DNA from: CAXTEJ01 sp964243295
GTDB lineage: Bacteria > Actinomycetota > Actinomycetes > Actinomycetales > Angustibacteraceae
Direction: 5' to 3'
DNA length: 64,000 bases
NCBI GenBank assembly: GCA_964243295.1
Contig: CAXTEJ010000011.1
Location: 1-64,000, forward strand
Numbering within the stretch: the stretch's first letter is position 1; every line of letters begins with the position of its first letter. Positions 8,391 to 16,611 of this stretch are shown piece after piece. Under the pieces are notes generated by a model. That model was not told the DNA's origin. It ran no database searches and saw only the letters and a list, made by a program, of their open reading frames with translations. The translations under genes and the position numbers were made by a program.

Positions 8391-9085
8391 CAGCCAACCA
8401 GATCCGCGTCGTGCTCGTCGACGACCAGCAGCTCGTCCGCGCCGGTTTCCGGATGGTCATCGACTCCCAACCCGACCTCACGGTGGTCGGTGAGGCAGGG
8501 GACGGCGCCGGGGCGGTGGAGCTGGTGCGCCGGACGCCGGCCGACGTGGTGCTGATGGACGTCCGCATGCCCGGGATGGACGGCATCGCCGCCACCGAGC
8601 AGGTGACCGCGCTGCCCGAGCCGCCGCGGGTCGTGGTGCTGACCACCTTCGACCTCGACGAGTACGTGGTGGCCGCCATCGGCGCCGGGGCCAGCGGCTT
8701 CCTGCTCAAGGACGCCCCGCCGGAGGAGATGCTGGCCGCGGTGCGCACCGTCCACTCCGGTGACTCGGTGATCGCGGCGAGCTCCACCCGGCGGCTCCTG
8801 CAGCACGTCGCGCCGATCCTGCGCGGTGCGAGCGCTGCGGCGACGCAGGCCGACCCCGCCGCGCTGACCGAGCTCACGCCCCGGGAGAAGGAGGTACTCG
8901 TGCAGATGGCCTACGGCTGCTCCAACACCGAGATCGCCGCGGAGCTGTTCGTCAGCGAGGCCACGGTCAAGACCCACGTCGGGCGGGTACTCCTCAAGAC
9001 CGGCTCGCGGGACCGCGTGCAGGCCGTCGTCCTGGCCTACCGGACCGGCCTGGTCGCCCCCGCCGACCTGCTCCGCAACGCCTAG
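8387..9085 (+). CDS. LuxR/NarL-family response regulator
   Basis: Response regulator of 232 residues. The receiver domain has DDQQLVRAGF, the phosphoacceptor Asp58 in VVLMDVRMPGMDG, the conserved Thr in VVLTTFD and Lys in GFLLKDAPPEEML. The C-terminal LuxR helix-turn-helix is LTPREKEVLVQMAYGCSNTEIAAELFVSEATVKTHVGRVL (pieces within residues 165-205). Coupled by ATGA to the kinase at 6684-8390. The 8-bp inverted repeat at 9175-9193, between this gene and the ABC operon, is a reasonable binding site, so it probably activates or represses that transporter. Confidence 0.95.
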   Translation: MTANQIRVVLVDDQQLVRAGFRMVIDSQPDLTVVGEAGDGAGAVELVRRTPADVVLMDVRMPGMDGIAATEQVTALPEPPRVVVLTTFDLDEYVVAAIGAGASGFLLKDAPPEEMLAAVRTVHSGDSVIAASSTRRLLQHVAPILRGASAAATQADPAALTELTPREKEVLVQMAYGCSNTEIAAELFVSEATVKTHVGRVLLKTGSRDRVQAVVLAYRTGLVAPADLLRNA

Positions 9086-9174
9086 CGAGCGTGCCGCCGA
9101 TCAGCGGTGCTGGCGTGCGGGAGCCGCCGTCGTGCAGCTGTCCGGGCACGGCGCGACCGGGCCGTCAGACCGAG

Positions 9175-9193
9175 GGATGACCTCGGGTCATCC
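9175..9193. promoter_or_regulatory. Inverted repeat, candidate response-regulator operator
   Basis: GGATGACC-TCG-GGTCATCC: a perfect 8-bp inverted repeat with a 3-base centre, about 107 bases before the ABC ATPase start and 90 bases after the regulator gene. The size and symmetry suit a dimeric LuxR-type regulator. There is no T-run, and the stem is short for a terminator. Binding is inferred. Confidence 0.5.
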
Positions 9194-9299
9194 TGCGGCG
9201 TCAGGTGGGTGCCGGCCGAGACCACCTGTGCGGCGACGCGGGGGGAGGCCTCGGAGCGAGAACGTGATCACGCCCTGATCACCGCCTCTGGAGGCCGAA

Positions 9300-10070
9300 G
9301 TGTCCGTCCCCGTCATGACCGTTCCCGGTGAGCCCACGGCGTCGCTGTCCGCCGCCGTCCGCGCCACCGACCTGCGCAAGACCTACGGCTCCGGCGAGAC
9401 CGCGGTGCACGCGCTCGCCGGGGTGGACGTCGCCTTCGAGCACAGTGCCTTCACCGCCATCATGGGCCCCTCGGGCTCGGGCAAGTCCACCCTCATGCAC
9501 TGCCTGGCCGGCCTGGACTCCGCCACCTCCGGGCAGGTGTGGCTGGGTGACACCGAGCTGACCAGCCTGCGCGACGAGGCGCTGACCAAGCTGCGCCGCC
9601 AGCGCATCGGCTTCGTCTTCCAGTCCTTCAACCTGCTCCCCGTCCTTAACGCGCAGGAGAACATGCTGCTGCCGATGCAGCTGGCAGGCCAGCGCCCCGA
9701 CCGGGCCTGGATGGACTCCGTCATCGCCCGGCTGGGCCTGCGCGACCGGCTCCAGCACCGGCCCTACGAGCTGTCCGGCGGCCAGCAGCAGCGCGTCGCC
9801 GTCGCCCGCGCCCTGCTCCCCCGTCCCGACGTCGTCTTCGCCGACGAGCCCACCGGCAACCTGGACTCCTCCGCCGGCGCGGAGGTCCTCGGCCTGCTGC
9901 GCTCCAGCGTGCGCGAGACCGGCCAGACCGTCGTGATGGTCACCCACGACCCGGTGGCCGCCGCGTACGCCGACCGCGTCGTCCTGCTGGCTGACGGCCA
10001 CCTCGCCGGCGCGGTCGACCAGCCCACCACCGACTCCATCATCACCGCGCTCCGCGGGCTCGGGGGCTGA
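9300..10070 (+). CDS. MacB/LolD-type ABC transporter ATPase
   Basis: ATPase of the MacB/FtsE/LolD class, 256 residues. GTG at 9300 is preceded by GGAGG with about six bases spacing; an ATG at 9315 is the alternative. Walker A is MGPSGSGKST, Q-loop VFQSFNLLPVLNAQEN, signature ELSGGQQQRVAVARAL, Walker B VVFADEPTGNLDS and H-loop MVTHDP: all canonical. It ends 5 bases before the large FtsX-type permease, its obvious partner. These pairs act as mechanotransmission exporters for lipoproteins, peptides or drugs; in actinobacteria they are typically next to a kinase and regulator, as here. Confidence 0.95.
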   Translation: MSVPVMTVPGEPTASLSAAVRATDLRKTYGSGETAVHALAGVDVAFEHSAFTAIMGPSGSGKSTLMHCLAGLDSATSGQVWLGDTELTSLRDEALTKLRRQRIGFVFQSFNLLPVLNAQENMLLPMQLAGQRPDRAWMDSVIARLGLRDRLQHRPYELSGGQQQRVAVARALLPRPDVVFADEPTGNLDSSAGAEVLGLLRSSVRETGQTVVMVTHDPVAAAYADRVVLLADGHLAGAVDQPTTDSIITALRGLGG

Positions 10071-10075
10071 CCGCG

Positions 10076-12535
10076 ATGCGCGCCGTCACCCTCGCCAGCA
10101 TCCGGGCCCACCTGCCCCGGCTGGTGGCCTCCACCCTGGCCATCGTCATCGCCGTCGGATTCGTCGTGGCCACCCTCGTGCTCAACGAGACGATGAAGTC
10201 CACGATCACCGAGGCTGTCGGAGCCCAGTACGTCGGCGTGGACGCCGTCGTCTCCTCCCCCGACGGCAGCGGCCTGGCCGATCAGGTCAACTCCGTCGCC
10301 GCGGTGGACGGCGTGCGCGCCGTCGACCCGGCCTCGGAGACCTCGGTGCAGGCCGTCGTCCCCGGGCGCACCGGTGCCCAGTACCTGGCCGTCGAGTCGG
10401 TCGCCACCGACCCGCAGCTGCGCTGGCAGCACCTGGCCGCGGGCGCGCTGCCGGACGGGCCGGGCGAGGTCGCGGTCAGCGACCGCGTCGGCGCCGCTGT
10501 CGGCGACAAGCTCCCCGTCACCGCCTATGACGCCACGGGCACCGCGGCGACCAGCGACGTCACCGTGGTCGGCGTGGTCGACCTGCGCGGCGACCCCACC
10601 GCCGACCTGTACGGCCGGCTCTTCGCCACCGCCGACCAGACCCGGGCCTGGGGGGCCAAGGACCCGACCGTGCTGCGCCTCGCCGGCGCCGAGGGCACCG
10701 ACCCCGCGACCGTGGTCGGCGCGGTGAAAGCCACCCTGGCCGGGACGACGTCTGTCGTCCGCACCGGCGCGGAGCAGGCGCAGCAGGCCGTGTCGAACCT
10801 GACCGGCGACGCCGACTTCCTCACGACCGGCCTGCTGCTCTTCGCCGGCATCGCCGTCCTCGTCGCCGGGCTGGTCATCGCCAACACCTTCGCCGTGCTG
10901 CTGGCCCAGCGCACCCGCGACCTGGCGCTGCTGCGCTGCGTCGGCGCGACCTCCCAGCAGGTGCGGCGCAGCGTGCTGGGCGAGGCGACGCTCACCGGGC
11001 TGGCCGCCTCCGTGCTCGGCGTGCTGGCCGGTATCGGGCTCGCCGCCGCCGTCTCGGCGGTGGTCGGCACCCACTCCCCGATCCCGCTGTCCGGGGTCTC
11101 GGTGCCGCCGTACGTGGTGCTGGTCGGCCTCGCCGTCGGCACGCTGACCACGCTGGTCGCCGCGCTGGCCCCCGCCCGGGCCGCCACCCGGGTGGCCCCG
11201 CTCGCCGCCCTTCGCCCCGCCGACCCCGCTCCCCTCCGCTCTCGCGGCGGCGTGGTGCGGCTGGTCCTCGGGCTGTTCCTGCTCGTCCCCGGCATCGCGC
11301 TGATGGCCCTCGGCGTCGTGATCGAGGAGGTGCTGGTCGCCTTCGCAGGTGTCGTCCTCAGCTCCCTCGGCGGGCTGCTGCTCGCCCAGCGGGCGGTACC
11401 GCCGGTCGTCGCCGCAGCCGGTCGGCTCCTCGGCCGGGTCGGGGGGCTCCCGGCCCGGTTGGCCGCGGGCAACGCCACGCGCAACCCCCGGCGTACGGCG
11501 GCCACGGCCACCGCGCTGCTCATCGGCGTCACCCTGACCACCGCCATGGTCGTCGGGGCGAGCTCGACCCGGGCCACCGCCCAGGCCGGGCTGACCGCCA
11601 CCTACCCGACCGACGTCGTCATCGACGGCAACGGATCGACGGTGCCTCCCTCGCTGCTCGGGCAGCTCGGCGACGTCGGCGGCGTGACCGAGGTGACCGG
11701 CCTGACCGGGGGCACGGTCACCGGCCCGGACGGCTCGGACATCCCGGCCACCGGCGTCGACCCGGCCTCGGCGCTGCCGGTCCTGCGGTCCACCACCAAG
11801 GTGCGACTCCCGAAGCCCGGGCAGATCGTCCTGCCCAAGGGGAACGCCGAGGTCTGGGGCGTCGGCATCGGCGACACCGTGACGCTGACCGCTGGGACCC
11901 ACCGCCGCGCGCTCAGCGTCATCGCCGGTGTGACCGATCAACCGCTGGTGAACCGCGTCGACATGGAGGCCCTGGTCCCCGGCGCCCCGATCGAGTCGGT
12001 GTGGCTGCGGCTGGGCGACGACGTCGACCAGAACGCGGTCGTCGACGACGTGACCGACATCGCCGGCACCGCGGTCCCGACCGCCTGGGTCGCGGGGCTG
12101 GCCAGCGAACGGGCGGCGATCGACCAGGTGGTCGACGTGCTGCTGCTCGTCGTGACCGGACTGCTCGGAGTCGCGGTGCTCATCGCGCTGATCGGCGTGG
12201 GCAACACCCTCGCCCTCTCCGTGGTGGAGCGACGCCAGGAGAGCGGGCTGCTGCGGGCCGTGGGCCTGACGCGCGGCCAGCTCAGGGGGCTGCTCGCCTG
12301 GGAGGCCGTGCTGGTCGCCGGGGTGGCCGCCGTGCTGGGGGTGCTGGTCGGTGGCGTCTACGGGGTGGTCGGGGTCGCCTCGGCGCTCGGCGAGGTCGGT
12401 GAGCTGACCATCAGCATCCCGTGGGTGCAGGTGGGGGCGATCGTCGTCGTCGCCACGGCCGCCGGGCTGCTGGCCTCCGTGCTGCCGGCACGCCGGGCCG
12501 CGATGACGCCGCCGGTGGCCGCCATCGCCGGCTGA
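10076..12535 (+). CDS. FtsX/MacB-like ABC transporter permease
   Basis: Permease of 819 residues with the two-FtsX-domain layout. One helix lies at residues 15-35, followed by a large extracytoplasmic MacB-like domain (about 40-240), three helices (about 255-380, including VLLAQRTRDLALLRCVGATSQQ), a central pair of helices (about 395-450), a second periplasmic domain (about 490-660), and three C-terminal helices (about 680-815, with VVERRQESGLLRAVGLTRGQ). The two near-identical cytoplasmic R-x-L-x-LLR-x-xGAT/GLT loops mark the coupling regions for the ATPase. The product works with the preceding ATPase. A very strong hairpin follows. Confidence 0.93.
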   Translation: MRAVTLASIRAHLPRLVASTLAIVIAVGFVVATLVLNETMKSTITEAVGAQYVGVDAVVSSPDGSGLADQVNSVAAVDGVRAVDPASETSVQAVVPGRTGAQYLAVESVATDPQLRWQHLAAGALPDGPGEVAVSDRVGAAVGDKLPVTAYDATGTAATSDVTVVGVVDLRGDPTADLYGRLFATADQTRAWGAKDPTVLRLAGAEGTDPATVVGAVKATLAGTTSVVRTGAEQAQQAVSNLTGDADFLTTGLLLFAGIAVLVAGLVIANTFAVLLAQRTRDLALLRCVGATSQQVRRSVLGEATLTGLAASVLGVLAGIGLAAAVSAVVGTHSPIPLSGVSVPPYVVLVGLAVGTLTTLVAALAPARAATRVAPLAALRPADPAPLRSRGGVVRLVLGLFLLVPGIALMALGVVIEEVLVAFAGVVLSSLGGLLLAQRAVPPVVAAAGRLLGRVGGLPARLAAGNATRNPRRTAATATALLIGVTLTTAMVVGASSTRATAQAGLTATYPTDVVIDGNGSTVPPSLLGQLGDVGGVTEVTGLTGGTVTGPDGSDIPATGVDPASALPVLRSTTKVRLPKPGQIVLPKGNAEVWGVGIGDTVTLTAGTHRRALSVIAGVTDQPLVNRVDMEALVPGAPIESVWLRLGDDVDQNAVVDDVTDIAGTAVPTAWVAGLASERAAIDQVVDVLLLVVTGLLGVAVLIALIGVGNTLALSVVERRQESGLLRAVGLTRGQLRGLLAWEAVLVAGVAAVLGVLVGGVYGVVGVASALGEVGELTISIPWVQVGAIVVVATAAGLLASVLPARRAAMTPPVAAIAG

Positions 12536-12575
12536 CCAAGGACCCCCCGCCCCTGCCCTTCGCGAGCTCGGGGTC

Positions 12576-12631
12576 GGACCGTGACGCTCGTGCTCTGCTG
12601 CGCTCCCGGCAGCAGAGCACGAGCGCGGTCC
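12576..12631 (+). terminator. Large hairpin after the ABC operon
   Basis: A 17-bp perfect stem (12585-12601 with 12609-12625) closes a 7-base loop. It extends outward by GGACCG/CGGTCC (12576-12581 and 12626-12631) across a 3-base TGA bulge, giving 23 paired bases. It starts 40 bases after the permease stop. There is no U-run, as is common for high-GC actinobacterial terminators. It also lies 214 bases after the converging oxidoreductase gene's stop, so it may stop transcription from both sides. Confidence 0.75.
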
Positions 12632-12844
12632 ACCTCCTGCCGTGGCGGGGCGGTCGCCGGGGCACAGCCGTCGGGGAAGGTGGTCCCGTATCGTTCCTCG
12701 GTCGCAGCGTCACCGTTACCGCCGCCGCTGCGCTGGGCGGTGCCAGCCGGCGCTGCCGGCCCCACGAACCGTTGGGGTGGAGCACGGGTTCGGCCATGTC
12801 GCTCGGTGGATCGCAGAGCTGGGCCGACGTCGCGCGGCACCGCG

Positions 12845-13900
12845 TCAGGGGATCAGCACGACCTTGCCGAGGGCGGTGTGGGACTCGGCGAGCTCCATCG
12901 CCTGCCGGGCCTGGGTGAGCGGGATGCGCGCGGCGACGTGAGCGGTGAGCGTGCCGTCGGCGAGCAGCTCGAGAACTGCGGTGAGGTCGGCGTGCAGCCG
13001 GGCCCGGAACCGGTTCGGTCGCAGCGTGTGGCCGGCCCAGATGTTGTAGAAGCTGACGGCGTGGCCGTTGGGCAGCAGGTTCCACCAGGCCAGCTGCGCG
13101 AGCATCGCCATGAACGCCGGGATCATCGGGCCTTCCCGCTTGAGCAGCGAGTAGCTGACCAGGCTCCCCTTCGTGGCGAGCAGCCCGTAGGAACGCTTCA
13201 GGCTCTCGCCGCCGATGTGGTCGAAGGCCGCGTCGACGCCGTCGGGGGCGAGCTCGCGGACCCGGGCGGCCAGGTCGGGGTCGGCGTAGTCGACCGGCAG
13301 GACCCCGAGCTCGCGCAGTGCCTCGTGGTGCCGGGGGCTGGCGGTGCCGATGACCCGCACTCCGGCGTGCCGGGCCAGCTGCACCAGGGTGGTGCCGACG
13401 CCGCCGTTGGCGCCGTGGACCAGGATCGTCTGGCCCGGCTGGACGCGCGCTGTGCGGTGCAGCATCTGCCAGGCGGTGATGCCGTTGACGACGACCGTCT
13501 CGGCCTGCGCCGGGTCGAGCCCGGCAGGGACGGGCACGAGGTCTGCCGCGGTCAGCACCGCGTGACTGGCCCAGCCGCCGGTCTTGGTCAGCGCGGCGAC
13601 CCGGTGGCCCACCAGCGTCGGGTCGACGCCCGCGCCGGTGGACAGGACCGTGCCGACCAGGTCGTAGCCGGGCACGAACGGGAACTTCGGCTGTCCAGGG
13701 TAGCGATTCCTGCGCATCGACTGCTCGGCCATCGACACCCCGCTGGCCTCGACCGCCACCACCACCTGCCCGGCGCCGGGTGCCGCCAGCGGCCGGGTGC
13801 GGACCTGCAGGCCGGAAGGCTCGACCACACCAGGCAGAACCACCTCGGTCACCATCGTGTCTGCGGACTCGTGCCGCGGGGTCGCTGGCGTCATGCTCAT
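12845..13900 (-). CDS. Zinc-independent MDR oxidoreductase (quinone reductase-like)
   Basis: Medium-chain dehydrogenase/reductase of 351 residues. The GroES-like N-terminal half contains VVAVEASGVSMAEQSMRR and KFPFVPGYDLVGTV. The Rossmann half contains the NADPH-binding ILVHGANGGVGTTLVQLA. There is no clear zinc-binding Cys cluster, so it falls with the quinone oxidoreductase/crotonyl-type branch. It is divergent from the TetR gene at 14056, and both start regions carry TGTAARGTCAC, so repression by that TetR is likely. Its 3' end and flank are duplicated as a fragment at 6328-6416. Confidence 0.88.
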   Translation of the reverse strand: MSMTPATPRHESADTMVTEVVLPGVVEPSGLQVRTRPLAAPGAGQVVVAVEASGVSMAEQSMRRNRYPGQPKFPFVPGYDLVGTVLSTGAGVDPTLVGHRVAALTKTGGWASHAVLTAADLVPVPAGLDPAQAETVVVNGITAWQMLHRTARVQPGQTILVHGANGGVGTTLVQLARHAGVRVIGTASPRHHEALRELGVLPVDYADPDLAARVRELAPDGVDAAFDHIGGESLKRSYGLLATKGSLVSYSLLKREGPMIPAFMAMLAQLAWWNLLPNGHAVSFYNIWAGHTLRPNRFRARLHADLTAVLELLADGTLTAHVAARIPLTQARQAMELAESHTALGKVVLIP

Positions 13901-13965
13901 GTCTGCTCCTGGTGTCTCGCGGTCCGTTCCCCTACAGCCGTAACCCTAGCTGAGGGCCTCACGCA

Positions 13966-13976
13966 TGTAAAGTCAC
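13966..13976 (+). promoter_or_regulatory. Candidate TetR operator upstream of the oxidoreductase
   Basis: TGTAAAGTCAC, in a local AT-rich patch 66 bases before the oxidoreductase ATG. The longer form TGTAAAGTCACA is partly symmetrical (TGT...ACA). The same motif with one change occurs at 14041-14051, immediately before the TetR start. Confidence 0.55.
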
Positions 13977-14040
13977 ATAAGCGAGTCCAGCGATGAGGGT
14001 CCGTCCTGCGATCGTCGTGCACACCCCTTGACTTGACTGC

Positions 14041-14051
14041 TGTAAGGTCAC
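14041..14051 (+). promoter_or_regulatory. Candidate TetR operator overlapping its own start region
   Basis: TGTAAGGTCAC ends 4 bases before the GTG start of the TetR gene and differs by one base from 13966-13976. TTGACT upstream (14028-14033) resembles a -35 box. The two sites are 75 bases apart, about seven helical turns, which would suit joint control of the divergent promoters. Binding is inferred from position and repetition. Confidence 0.55.
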
Positions 14052-14055
14052 GGGT

Positions 14056-14769
14056 GTGACGACGACTGTGGACCGAGTGCGGAATCGCCGCGGCGAAGGC
14101 GCCCGGCTGCGGATGGACATCCTGCGGGGGGCAGCCGAGCTGCTGGACGCCGGGCAGGAGCAGGCGGTGACCCTGCGTGCGGTCGCCCGTCAGGTCGGGA
14201 TCGCAGCGCCCTCGATCTACCGGCACTTCCCGGACCGGGAGTCGATCCTGCTGGCGGTCGTGGAGCAGGCCTTCGCCGAGCTCACCGAGCAGCTGCAGGC
14301 TGCGCAATCGGCAGCCGGCTCCGGTCCCGTCGCGCGGCTGGAAGCGGTCTGCGCTGCCTACCTCGACTTCGCCCAGCGGAGGCCTCAGCACTACCACGTG
14401 ATGTTCGGTGGGGTGTGGGACGCCACCGACGCAGTGCGGGCCGGCGCCGTCAGCCACACCGACGCCGTGGCCCTGGGCCAGGACGCGCTCACGGTCATCG
14501 TCGAGGCACTGCAAGGCTGCGCCGACGTGGGCGCGTCAGCCAGCACCGACCCGGTCGGCGACGCCGTCGCCCTGTGGGTCGCGCTCCACGGCCTCGCCCA
14601 CCAGCGCGCCGTCATCCCCCGCTTCCCCTGGCCCGCCGGCATCGCCGACCGTGTCGTCCAGCGCCTTGCCCAGCTCCTGCCCGCGACTCTCGCGGAGCAG
14701 GACCACCGCAGCGGCCCCGCGAGCGCCGTCGCGACTCCGCTGCGCCTAGCGAGCACGCAGGTCGGGTAG
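14056..14769 (+). CDS. TetR/AcrR-family transcriptional regulator
   Basis: Repressor of 237 residues with GTG start. The N-terminal domain (about residues 20-65) holds the helix-turn-helix TLRAVARQVGIAAPSIYRHF. The remaining sequence fits the TetR_C ligand-binding fold of the WHG type (HYHVMFGGVWD). It is divergent from the oxidoreductase, whose product may consume or create its ligand. The repeated TGTAARGTCAC sites suggest autoregulation plus control of the divergent gene. The last 30 residues are low-complexity. Confidence 0.92.
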   Translation: MTTTVDRVRNRRGEGARLRMDILRGAAELLDAGQEQAVTLRAVARQVGIAAPSIYRHFPDRESILLAVVEQAFAELTEQLQAAQSAAGSGPVARLEAVCAAYLDFAQRRPQHYHVMFGGVWDATDAVRAGAVSHTDAVALGQDALTVIVEALQGCADVGASASTDPVGDAVALWVALHGLAHQRAVIPRFPWPAGIADRVVQRLAQLLPATLAEQDHRSGPASAVATPLRLASTQVG

Positions 14770-14839
14770 ACGTCCGGGACGCCGGGCGCTGTCACAGCAG
14801 CCCGGTGAGCCGGGATCGCATGATCACGGCAGGGGCGGG

Positions 14840-15790
14840 TCAGCGGGTGGCGGCGTAGAGGCGGCGGACGACGTCCTCGATGTCGGGCTCCTCGATCGAC
14901 AGGTCGCGCACCTCGGCGCGTGCGCTGACAGCGGCGAGCACGGCGGCGGCGGTGGTGTCGGCCGCGTCGAAGGCCAGGCGCTGGCGCAGCCCGTGGGCGG
15001 CGCTGTCGAGATGGACGGCGTGGGGCACGTCGACGAGGTCGGCCGCCGGCTCGACGAGGTCGACGACGAGGACGCGGCGAGCGCCGACGCGGCGAGCGAG
15101 GCCGTCGAGCGTGCCGTCGTACGCGAGCCGCCCGTGGTCGACGACGAGCACGCGGTCGCACAACCGCTCGACGTCGCCCATGTCGTGGGTGGTGAGCAGC
15201 AGCGTGGTGCCCCGGGCAGCGCGCTCGGCGATCAGGAACTCGCGCAGCCGCTGCTTGGACAGCACGTCGAGCCCGATGGTCGGTTCGTCGAGGATGACGA
15301 GCTCGGGCGAGTGCAGCAGCGCGGCGGCGACCTCGGCCCGCATCCGCTGGCCGAGCGAGAGCTGCCGCACGGGAGTGGCGAGGAAGGACGCCATCTCCAG
15401 CTGGTCGACCAGCTCGTCGGTACGGCTCCGCTCACGCGCGACGTCGAGGCCGTGGATCGCGGCGAGGATGCGGAACGACTCGCGCACCGGCAGGTCCCAC
15501 CACAGCTGCGAGCGCTGGCCGAAGACGACGCCCACGCGACGGGCGAGCGCGCGCCGCTCGGTCATGGGCCGCAGCGCGCACGTGCGCACGCTGCCGCCGG
15601 TCGGCACGAGGATGCCCGTGAGCGTCTTGATGGTCGTCGACTTGCCGGCGCCGTTCGCCCCGATGTAGCCAACGGCCTCCCCCGCCGCCACGGTGAACGA
15701 CACGTCGTCGACCGCCCGGACGACGCGCCGGCGGAGCCCGTCGCGCACGCGGAACTCGCGGACGAGGTGCTCGACCTCGATGATCGTCAC
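14840..15790 (-). CDS. ABC transporter ATPase, ABC-2 exporter (COG4586 type)
   Basis: ATPase of 316 residues. The GTG at 15790 has a good ribosome site (GGGAGGTG, about 6 bases away) and overlaps the permease stop by four bases. Walker A is GANGAGKST, the Q-loop region reads VVFGQRSQLWWDLPVRESF (a QRSQLWWD motif characteristic of this exporter group), the signature is LSLGQRMRAEVAAALLH, and Walker B is LVILDEPTIGLD. It forms a three-gene unit with two dissimilar permeases. Its last 14 codons are copied as a fragment at 6227-6268. Substrate unknown; relatives export antibiotics or act in cell differentiation. Confidence 0.93.
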   Translation of the reverse strand: MTIIEVEHLVREFRVRDGLRRRVVRAVDDVSFTVAAGEAVGYIGANGAGKSTTIKTLTGILVPTGGSVRTCALRPMTERRALARRVGVVFGQRSQLWWDLPVRESFRILAAIHGLDVARERSRTDELVDQLEMASFLATPVRQLSLGQRMRAEVAAALLHSPELVILDEPTIGLDVLSKQRLREFLIAERAARGTTLLLTTHDMGDVERLCDRVLVVDHGRLAYDGTLDGLARRVGARRVLVVDLVEPAADLVDVPHAVHLDSAAHGLRQRLAFDAADTTAAAVLAAVSARAEVRDLSIEEPDIEDVVRRLYAATR

Positions 15791-16611
15791 CCGCCACCTC
15801 CCTGGTAGTGCCGGACGCCGGTGCGCCAGGCGAGCAACGCCGCCGTCCACGCCCACAGCGCAGCGAGCGGGGTGAACCAGCCGAGCCACGTGGGCAGCCA
15901 ACCCGCGCCAGGGAGGTGAAGCAGGGTCACCACCGGCAGGTACGCCGTGAACGCCATGGGAAACCCGAACGCGAACACCGCCTGCAAGGGGCGGGACCAC
16001 AGCGACGCGGGTTGCGTTGCGGCGTAACGGCCGCCGTACACGAACGCGTTCGTCATCTCGGCGCCGTTCACCAGGAAGAACTGCAGCCCGGCGGCGAGCA
16101 CGAACATGGCCGCGAATGTGAGCGTGCCGAAGACCAGCGCCATCGCGAGCAGCAGCACCGCGGTCAGCGACCAGCCGGGCCCGGCCAGCACGAGCCCGGC
16201 TACCAGCGCCGCGACACCGACGGTGACGCGGGCCAGGCGCCGCAGGCTGATGTCGCTGGTGACCAGCTGCGCCAGCAGCGGCTGGGGCCGCAGGTAGAAC
16301 ACGTCGAGCGTGCCGGCCCGCAGGTACCTCGGCAGCTCGTCGCAGTGCCCGACGACCATGTCGGCGAGCGAGAAGCAGATGTCGGCGATGCCGAACACCA
16401 GGACGACCTGCTCGAGCCGGAGCCCACCGAGCGAGGGGACGTTGCGGTACAGCACCCACACCTCGGCGAGCTCGACCAGCCCGACGAGCACCGCCCCCAG
16501 CAGGTCAACGCGGAAGCTCGCCCGATACGAGCGCTGGGCACGCATCCGCGCCCCGAGCACCGCGCGGTACGGCGTGAGGCCGGCAGCCAGCGACGCCCCG
16601 AGGTCAGCCAC
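15787..16611 (-). CDS. ABC-2 family permease (COG3694 type)
   Basis: Permease of about 274 residues with six hydrophobic segments. The GTG at 16611 has GGAGG in front and overlaps the upstream permease by 8 bases; an ATG at 16641 would lengthen it by ten residues. Family signs are YRASFRVDLLGA near the start, LRAGTLDVFYLRPQPLL (the coupling loop) and the VNGAEMTNAFVYGGRYAATQ segment. It pairs with the second permease to form a heterodimeric channel for the ATPase at 14840. Confidence 0.88.
   Translation of the reverse strand: MADLGASLAAGLTPYRAVLGARMRAQRSYRASFRVDLLGAVLVGLVELAEVWVLYRNVPSLGGLRLEQVVLVFGIADICFSLADMVVGHCDELPRYLRAGTLDVFYLRPQPLLAQLVTSDISLRRLARVTVGVAALVAGLVLAGPGWSLTAVLLLAMALVFGTLTFAAMFVLAAGLQFFLVNGAEMTNAFVYGGRYAATQPASLWSRPLQAVFAFGFPMAFTAYLPVVTLLHLPGAGWLPTWLGWFTPLAALWAWTAALLAWRTGVRHYQGGGG

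Noticed and set aside
9262..9281. Two TGATCAC sequences before the ABC ATPase
   Set aside because: Short and close together by chance is likely; no symmetric arrangement strong enough for a separate call.
9764..11941. Minus-strand open frame of about 725 codons opposite the FtsX-type permease
   Set aside because: Low-complexity Gly/Asp/Arg sequence with no start signal; shadow of the permease gene.
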